From contig DATCGY010000036.1 of assembly GCA_036508635.1 (NCBI GenBank), forward strand, positions 1 through 11,906: a DNA stretch of 11,906 nt, written 5' to 3'. Source of the stretch: FEN-727 sp036508635 (lineage in GTDB: Bacteria; Actinomycetota; Geothermincolia; Fen-727; Anoxymicrobiaceae). A model generated the notes under the pieces. That model ran no database searches and was not told the DNA's origin. It saw only the letters and a list, made by a program, of their open reading frames with translations. Position numbers and translations under genes: made by a program. This document shows, piece by piece, positions 7,484 to 11,906 of the stretch (the first letter of the stretch is position 1; each line of letters starts with the position of its first letter).

Positions 7484-9879
7484 TAATGGCCGGGCAATTC
7501 GTCCACCTGCATCTTCATACGGAGTACTCGTTTCCCGACGGCGCTTGCCGCATCAGCGATGTTCTCGAGACGGCGAAGATGATGGGCATGGACTCGGTGG
7601 CGATCACCGATCACGATGCGATGTACGGAGCTATTTCCTTTTATCGGACGGCCGACAATCGTGGCATGCATGCCGTAATTGGCGCCGAGATATCGGTTGA
7701 GCCTGGCAGCCACAGAAGCGGCGACACATACCCATATCATCTTGTGCTTCTCGCCAGGGACAACCTCGGCTATGAGAATCTCATGAAGCTTGTAACACTG
7801 GGGTTTACTCGGGGCAACTTTCGCCAGCCGCGGGTGACCAAGGGCATGCTGACTGAGAACGCCGCGGGACTCATAGCGCTGAGCGGTTGCCTCAAAGGAG
7901 AGGTGCCGTCGCTTCTATCAGATGATAACCAGCAAGCTGCCGAGAAGGCAGCACGAGAATACGCTCAGATGTTTGGGGCCGGTAACTTCTATATTGAGTT
8001 GTCCGACAATGGTTTATCTGCTCAAACTGTGTTGAATCCAAGACTCGCCGAACTCGCTCGAGCAAATGGATTGCCCGTGGTCGCGACAAACAACGTGCAT
8101 TATGTGCTGAAGGAAGATGCAAAAGCCCACGATTGCCTTCTCTGCATACGGACAGATAAGGCTGTACAGCAAGAGGATCGCGCACGCTTTCCCACAGACG
8201 AATTCTACTTGAAGTCCCCAGAAGACATGGCCATTGAGTTCTCGGGGTACGAAGAGGCGCTTGCAAACACTGCCGAGATAGCATCGCGGTGCGAGGTTGA
8301 CATACCATACCGCGTGAACGTTCCGGGTTTCAATCCTTCCGGAGAGCCAAGCCAAGATCTCAACCTCGAGAAGCTGGTCCGCAGCGGTATCGAAGCCAGG
8401 TACCGGGAGCAGAACCCGCGGATCCATTTGTGGCTCGACGAAGAACTGGGCGTAATCAGGAAGCTTAACCTTTCGGGATACTTCCTTCTCGTCTGGGACT
8501 TGATCCAACATGCGTGGGCGAGTGGCGCTATAGTAGGCCCCGGACGAGGGAGCGCGCCTGGCAGTCTCGTCAACTACGCGCTAGGTATCACCGCTGTCGA
8601 CCCCTTGAGATACGGGCATTACTTCGAGAGGCTTATCAGCACAGAGCACAGACCCGTGGCGGATATCGATATCGATATAGACCTTGCCGGCCGCCGCGAG
8701 GCGGTTGATTACCTGTTTCACAAGTACGGTGAGCAAAAAGTGGCCCAGATTGTTTCTTTTTCAAATCTGAAATCACGCGGAGCCATCAAGCGAGTGTGTG
8801 AGGTGCTGGGCGTCCCGGATGCAAAGAAGGAAGACATCCTTCGTACTCTGAAAGATGATCCATGGATGGGATTGGACGCGGCGCTGCGGGACAACGAACG
8901 CCTGGACACGCTCTACCACACCGATGATCAGATCCGCGAGGCATTCGAGATCGCGAAGAAGCTCGAGAATCTCAGCGAGTGCCAGACAGTCCATTCGGCG
9001 GGCATTGTGATATCAGACGGGGAGCTCGAGAACCTTGTGCCGCTGCAGCGCACCGGCGGAGCATCTACGGATGTGGTCAGCCAATACGACATGTATTCTC
9101 TTGAAGATCTCGGGTTCACCAAGCAGGACCTGGTGGGGCTTCGAAGTCTGAGCGCCATGAGAGTCGCCACCGAAGAGGTAAAGAAGCGGCACGGCCTCGC
9201 CCTGGATATTGACTCCTTACCACTTGATGATGATTCGACCATCGAACTGATTCGCAACGGGGAGACAGTAGGTGTGTTTCAGCTTGGAAGCCCAGGAATG
9301 CGATCACTAATCCGCAGAGCAGCTCCCGATAAATTCGAGGATGTGGCCGCGCTAACTGCGCTGTACCGACCGGGGCCAATAAAGAGCGGGCTTTGTGATT
9401 ACTATGTTGAACGCAAGCATGGACGGAGTGCTCCTATGCATTTGCATCCTTTGGTCGATGAGATATTGGCAGAGACATACGGGGTTATCGTTTACCAGGA
9501 GCAGATGGTGGAGATCGTGAAGCAACTTGCAGCCTATTCCAAGTCCGAGGCCGAGCTTTTCCGCAGGGCCATGGCGAAAAAGAAGTCGCTCGATGTCGAA
9601 GAAAGCAAGTTTATCCAAAGGGCGATAGCAGAAGGGGTTGCGCAGACCACGGCGGCAGAGATATTCGAGCTCCTCGAGCAGGAAGGTCCATATTCTTTCT
9701 CAAAAGCTCACGCCGTAGGGCAGACTCTGGTTTCTTTCCAGACCGCTTTTCTCAAGGCACATTACCCAGTCGAGTACATGGAAGCCTTGTTGAAGACATA
9801 TAAGGGTTGCCCAAGATACTCCGACTATGTAAGTGAATCGCACCGAATGGGACTGCAAGTTCCACCGGACGATTCGTGA
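7480..9879 (+). CDS. dnaE: DNA polymerase III alpha subunit, C-terminally truncated
   Basis: A 799-residue C-family polymerase; full-length DnaE is usually about 1000-1200. ATG 7480 overlaps the previous TGA as ATGA, and a second in-frame ATG lies at 7486; without a clear Shine-Dalgarno, coupled translation is likely. The PHP domain is present (HLHLH at 9-13, ITDHD, SGCLKGE), though the usual TND-H motif reads TNNVH with N205. Polymerase motifs are recognisable: GPGRGSAPGS 353-362, ADIDIDIDL 394-402 carrying the catalytic DxD, KQDLVGL with the third Asp D550, GVFQLGS, ALYRPGP, VYQEQM 671-676, FRRAM and SFSKAHA. The protein stops at RMGLQVPPDDS, where relatives continue into helix-hairpin-helix, OB-fold and tau-binding regions. 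Base composition looks less GC-rich and codon use more mixed than in the preceding genes. It may be an accessory or element polymerase, or a decaying one. Family identity is certain; activity is not. Confidence 0.9.
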   Translation: MIMAGQFVHLHLHTEYSFPDGACRISDVLETAKMMGMDSVAITDHDAMYGAISFYRTADNRGMHAVIGAEISVEPGSHRSGDTYPYHLVLLARDNLGYENLMKLVTLGFTRGNFRQPRVTKGMLTENAAGLIALSGCLKGEVPSLLSDDNQQAAEKAAREYAQMFGAGNFYIELSDNGLSAQTVLNPRLAELARANGLPVVATNNVHYVLKEDAKAHDCLLCIRTDKAVQQEDRARFPTDEFYLKSPEDMAIEFSGYEEALANTAEIASRCEVDIPYRVNVPGFNPSGEPSQDLNLEKLVRSGIEARYREQNPRIHLWLDEELGVIRKLNLSGYFLLVWDLIQHAWASGAIVGPGRGSAPGSLVNYALGITAVDPLRYGHYFERLISTEHRPVADIDIDIDLAGRREAVDYLFHKYGEQKVAQIVSFSNLKSRGAIKRVCEVLGVPDAKKEDILRTLKDDPWMGLDAALRDNERLDTLYHTDDQIREAFEIAKKLENLSECQTVHSAGIVISDGELENLVPLQRTGGASTDVVSQYDMYSLEDLGFTKQDLVGLRSLSAMRVATEEVKKRHGLALDIDSLPLDDDSTIELIRNGETVGVFQLGSPGMRSLIRRAAPDKFEDVAALTALYRPGPIKSGLCDYYVERKHGRSAPMHLHPLVDEILAETYGVIVYQEQMVEIVKQLAAYSKSEAELFRRAMAKKKSLDVEESKFIQRAIAEGVAQTTAAEIFELLEQEGPYSFSKAHAVGQTLVSFQTAFLKAHYPVEYMEALLKTYKGCPRYSDYVSESHRMGLQVPPDDS
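8662..8679 (+). repeat. Hexamer tandem repeat encoding the polymerase catalytic Asp motif
   Basis: Three near-identical hexamers (GATATC, GATATC, GATATA) encode D395-I-D-I-D-I, followed by D401. The usual family motif is PDIDIDF with fewer Asp-Ile units, so one hexamer may have been duplicated by slippage. The repeat is seen directly; the duplication history is inferred. Confidence 0.55.
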
Positions 9880-9881
9880 TT

Positions 9882-9947
9882 GTGGCAAGAATCCTCAAGC
9901 TACCGGGGCTTAGAATAGGCCTTGGAAGAGTCGACATCTGCTGTTGA
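9882..9947 (+). pseudogene. Out-of-frame remnant resembling the continuation of DnaE
   Basis: After the polymerase stop at 9877-9879, another frame from 9882 reads VARILKLPGLRIGLGRVDICC before TGA at 9945-9947. In DnaE proteins, PPDVNxS is followed about ten residues later by an (I/L)RxGL..VKG segment. Here PPDDS is followed, nine codons into this frame, by LRIGLGRV. The spacing and motif suggest that a small indel or rearrangement disrupted the original gene and that the rest of the C-terminus was lost after GRV. No slippery heptamer is visible at the junction, so programmed frameshifting is not supported. The match is short and could be coincidence. Confidence 0.4.
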
Positions 9948-9964
9948 GAGTGGTCCAGCCCCGG
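9903..9964 (+). repeat. 8-bp inverted repeat flanking a 46-base loop, followed by G-runs
   Basis: CCGGGGCT at 9903-9910 is the exact reverse complement of AGCCCCGG at 9957-9964. Downstream lie runs of seven G (9983-9989) and five G (9993-9997). The whole 9880-10070 interval carries no supported complete gene. The repeat may mark a junction or a structured RNA; with GC-rich arms and no T-run, it is not a standard terminator. Confidence 0.3.
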
Positions 9965-10057
9965 CTACTGGCCCCAGTTAGCGGGGGGGTGCGGGGGAGC
10001 CCGAGAATAGACCAGATTGGAAGTGCGCGGCAAAGGCGGGCCGGGCACGTTTGATAA

Positions 10058-10065
10058 AAGGGGGA
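10058..10065 (+). promoter_or_regulatory. Ribosome binding site deciding the GTG 10071 start
   Basis: AAGGGGGA lies five bases before GTG 10071. It supports that start over the TTG at 10017, whose 18 additional residues are glycine- and arginine-rich and unlike the family's N-terminus. Confidence 0.6.
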
Positions 10066-10070
10066 AATCC

Positions 10071-10841
10071 GTGCTTGGAGCAATAGCAGGAGACGTTATC
10101 GGGCAAGTCTATGAGTTCGACAATATCAAGACGACCGATTTCCCGCTCTTCAAAGACGAATCGACGTTTACAGATGATACTGTCCTCACGGTGGCGGTGG
10201 CCGACGTGATCATGCGCGGTGGGGAGTACGCACGAGCATTCAAGGAGTATTTCAATAGGTATCCGGGCAGGAGCTACGGCGGGATGTTCCAGGCCTGGGC
10301 GTCCTCGGCCGAAACTGCGCCGTACAACAGCTTCGGCAACGGCTCGGCGATGAGAGTGAGCCCGGTGGGTTTCGCGTTCGATTCCCTCGAAGAGGTGCTG
10401 GCGGAAGCGAAAACGAGCGCGGAGGTAACCCACAACCACCCGGAGGGGATAAAGGGCGCCCAGGCGGTAGCGGCAGCTATCTTCCTTGCCAGGACCGGCA
10501 AGAGCAAGGAAGAGATTAAGCAGTATGTCGAAGAACAGTTCGGCTACGACCTGAGCGAGCCGCTCGACGAGATAAGGAAGTACTACACCTACGATGTGAC
10601 CTGCCAGGGCTCGGTTCCCCAGTCGATCATCGCTTTCCTGGAGTCGAGCAACTTCGAGGACGCTGTGCGAAAAGCGGTGAGCCTGGGCGGGGACAGCGAC
10701 ACAGTAGCCTGTATCACCGGCGGCATAGCCCAGGCCTTCTACGGCGGCGTGCCTGACTATATCGCCGATGAGGCCCTCGCACGCCTCGACGACGGCCTGA
10801 GATCGGTGGTGACCCTTTTCATGAACAGGTACTGCCTCTGA
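10071..10841 (+). CDS. ADP-ribosylglycohydrolase family protein
   Basis: A 256-residue protein starting at GTG 10071, so that the chain opens (M)LGAIAGDVIGQVYEF, the usual N-terminus of this family (compare LGAIxGDxxGxxYE). Metal-binding signatures are intact: TDDT at 34-37 (D35, D36), GNGSAMR, HNHPEG, and GGDSDT at 206-211 (D208, D210) followed by the glycine-rich GGIAQAFYGG. The length matches the compact bacterial forms. Members use two Mg ions to remove ADP-ribose from proteins, nucleic acids or small molecules; the substrate of this one cannot be told from sequence. It has its own ribosome binding site about 190 bases after the polymerase gene, so it is probably not in that operon. No toxin or ADP-ribosyltransferase partner is visible beside it. 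Codon use resembles the GC-rich genes earlier in the window. Confidence 0.9.
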   Translation: MLGAIAGDVIGQVYEFDNIKTTDFPLFKDESTFTDDTVLTVAVADVIMRGGEYARAFKEYFNRYPGRSYGGMFQAWASSAETAPYNSFGNGSAMRVSPVGFAFDSLEEVLAEAKTSAEVTHNHPEGIKGAQAVAAAIFLARTGKSKEEIKQYVEEQFGYDLSEPLDEIRKYYTYDVTCQGSVPQSIIAFLESSNFEDAVRKAVSLGGDSDTVACITGGIAQAFYGGVPDYIADEALARLDDGLRSVVTLFMNRYCL

Positions 10842-10875
10842 ACTCCCTTGGCCTTCTCTTGAATACATGTGCTCG

Positions 10876-10889
10876 ATAATCAGGATTAT
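10876..10889 (+). promoter_or_regulatory. Palindromic operator-like site in an AT-richer intergenic region
   Basis: ATAATC-AG-GATTAT is a perfect 6+6 palindrome with a two-base centre. A second perfect palindrome, GCTTAAGC, lies at 10893-10900. GATTAT also resembles a -10 hexamer, with TTGAAT at 10859-10864 as a weak -35 at a long 19-base spacing. The site lies about 185 bases before the isochorismatase-like gene and could be a repressor site. The rest of 10842-11074 shows no gene or clear terminator. Confidence 0.3.
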
Positions 10890-11074
10890 AGCGCTTAAGC
10901 ATCCACTGGCCTTGGCAGCAAATCTCCTGGTCCACAGACAACCCGCCTCGAGAAGCATTATTGATAAAACCCTTAAATGGGGATGAAAGAGGGGCCCGCG
11001 CTGGACACGGAGAAACTACGTTGGAAGTATCACTGAAAAGAACAACAGACGAACTAAGTTGAGAGGAGGTATAC

Positions 11075-11656
11075 ATGGAAGAAGATGTCAAAAGCATAGC
11101 CCTGCTGGTCATGGATGTGCAGACCGGCACCGTCGATCGGTTAGAGAAGAAGGACGAATATGTTGAAAGAGTCAGTGCGGCTGTGGCGGCAGCTCACGAA
11201 TATCACATACCCGTTATCTATGTAGTCGTGGGATTCCGCTCCGGTTTTCCTGAAGTCAGTGCAAGCAATAAGACGTTCAATACCATTAGGGAGAGCGCCG
11301 CGGCCGCTCTGGTAGATCCTCGTCCGGTCATCGAGCCTGCCAATGACGACGTAGTGGTTGTAAAACGTCGGGTCAGTGCCTTTAGCGGCAGCGACCTTGA
11401 GGTGATCTTGCGCGCTTGGGGCATAAAGCATCTCGTGCTCGCCGGAATCTCAACCAGTGGAGTCGTATTGTCAACAACCCGCGAAGCTGCCGATAAAGAT
11501 TATCAACTCACCATACTGTCGGACCTGTGCGCCGACCTTGATGCCGAAGTGCATGCCGTGTTGTTAGAGAAAGTATTTCCTCGACAAGCTACTGTTATAA
11601 CCAGTGAGCAGTGGATAAACATACAAGAGCAACATACGTCACGCCTGCGGCTCTGA
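11075..11656 (+). CDS. Isochorismatase-family hydrolase lacking the nucleophile cysteine
   Basis: A 193-residue alpha/beta hydrolase-like protein with a strong AGGAGGT at 11064-11070, four bases before ATG. The fold signature is clear: LLVMDVQTG with D14, IPVIYVVVGFR, VVVKRRVSAFSGSDL with K97, and a C-terminal LVLAGISTSGVVLSTTREA. In nicotinamidase-type members the position after the Thr-x-x/Ser-Gly turn is Cys; here it is V130, so Cys-thioester chemistry is excluded. True isochorismatases such as PhzD also work without this Cys, and a subgroup of uncharacterised family members reads TSGVV here, so the change may be a subgroup trait rather than decay. The later DLCADLDAEVH and VFPRQATV segments are typical of that subgroup. 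It is cytoplasmic, with no signal peptide. The substrate is unknown. It probably has its own promoter. Confidence 0.82.
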   Translation: MEEDVKSIALLVMDVQTGTVDRLEKKDEYVERVSAAVAAAHEYHIPVIYVVVGFRSGFPEVSASNKTFNTIRESAAAALVDPRPVIEPANDDVVVVKRRVSAFSGSDLEVILRAWGIKHLVLAGISTSGVVLSTTREAADKDYQLTILSDLCADLDAEVHAVLLEKVFPRQATVITSEQWINIQEQHTSRLRL

Positions 11657-11790
11657 GGGCGCCCGGCACGCTGAGCGGCTGGGGGCCGCGGGTGGGTTTC
11701 GATTACACGATAGTGGCTCGGAAGACCGATTCTGATAGGATGTTACAAGGGCTAAATCGCCTCGACGGGCAAATCTCTAGGGAGGTGCTT

Positions 11791-11906
11791 ATGGACAAGA
11801 CCAAACTCGGAGCGGGCAGCTACCTCCTCCCCATGCCCGTGGTGCTGGTTGGGGCCAATGTGAACGACCGGCCGAACTTCCTGACCATTGCTTACGTGGG
11901 CATTGT
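11791..11906 (+). CDS. Flavin reductase-like (flavoredoxin-type) protein, 5' part only
   Basis: This partial gene runs off the window after 38 codons. ATG 11791 follows AGGGAGGTG at about 11779-11787. The visible chain, beginning MDKTKLGAGSYLLPMPVVLV and continuing GANVNDRPNFLTIAYVGIV, matches the N-terminus of flavin reductase-like domain proteins common in anaerobes, which bind FMN and reduce it or accept electrons from NAD(P)H or ferredoxin. The PMPVVLVGAN and PNFLTIA segments are the basis for the call. The preceding 134 bases hold a GGGCGCCC palindrome at 11657-11664 and a small GCGGC/GCCGC stem at 11675-11689 without a T-run. The full length and remaining FMN-binding residues are not visible. 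Confidence 0.75.
   Translation, partial: MDKTKLGAGSYLLPMPVVLVGANVNDRPNFLTIAYVGI

Noticed and set aside
9870..9890. Programmed ribosomal frameshift at the polymerase end
   Set aside because: There is no slippery heptamer or strong adjacent pseudoknot, and the alternative frame ends after 21 codons, so decay fits better.
10017..10070. TTG 10017 as start of the ADP-ribosylglycohydrolase
   Set aside because: It adds residues unlike the family; GTG 10071 has a good ribosome binding site and gives the canonical N-terminus.
9978..10958. Antisense open frame of 326 codons opposite the ADP-ribosylglycohydrolase
   Set aside because: The + strand protein has all family motifs; the antisense product looks like translated shadow sequence.
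11675..11689. Intrinsic terminator after the isochorismatase-like gene
   Set aside because: The stem is only 5 bp (GCGGC/GCCGC) and is not followed by a T-run.
1..11906. CRISPR array, tRNA, rRNA, insertion sequence or integrase
   Set aside because: No regularly spaced repeats, cloverleaf, transposase-like frame or recombinase motif was seen on either strand.

Overview
The window is about 12 kb of GC-rich bacterial DNA with every supported gene on the + strand. Strong AGGAGG-type ribosome binding sites, frequent TTG/GTG starts, and metabolic genes of the anaerobe type (flavoredoxin-like flavin reductase, isochorismatase-like hydrolase, ADP-ribosylglycohydrolase) suggest an anaerobic bacterium, possibly a clostridial-type Firmicute or a deep anaerobic lineage. 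That assignment is inference and weak, because no rRNA, tRNA or lineage marker is present.

Positions 1-2935 hold a leader with two competing inverted repeats, then a 755-residue protein started by TTG. That protein has three apparent winged-helix domains, a beta-rich segment, a four-cysteine zinc ribbon and a DNA-methyltransferase-like C-terminus whose catalytic motif IV is degraded. It is followed two bases later by a 48-residue hydrophobic protein and then an unrecognised 81-residue protein.

Positions 2957-9879 look like one operon. It encodes a RecB/Cas4-type PD-(D/E)XK nuclease with an iron-sulfur cysteine set, a MoxR/CobS-type AAA+ ATPase with a SWIM-like zinc motif at its N-terminus, a CobT-like protein carrying both an HExxH zinc-peptidase motif and a vWA MIDAS motif, and a C-terminally truncated DNA polymerase III alpha subunit. 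The last three genes overlap by 1 and 4 bases, so they are probably translationally coupled. The mix of nuclease, AAA+/vWA pair and polymerase resembles replication or processing modules of phages and integrated elements more than a housekeeping locus. No cobaltochelatase large subunit or cobalamin gene is present, so the CobS/CobT resemblance should not be read as vitamin B12 synthesis.

Positions 9880-10070 form a junction. It holds an out-of-frame piece resembling the missing continuation of the polymerase, an 8-bp inverted repeat and G-runs. After it come independently initiated genes: an ADP-ribosylglycohydrolase starting at GTG 10071, an isochorismatase-family hydrolase with Val at the usual nucleophile Cys position, and the first 38 codons of a flavin reductase-like protein running off the end. 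These look like ordinary chromosomal genes, so the accessory cluster may end near 9950-10070.

The most interesting content is the SWIM-AAA+ / HExxH-vWA pair embedded with a nuclease and a polymerase, the degenerate methyltransferase with triple winged helices, and the truncated polymerase with an expanded DIDIDID catalytic motif. All homology statements come from reading motifs by eye; no search was run.
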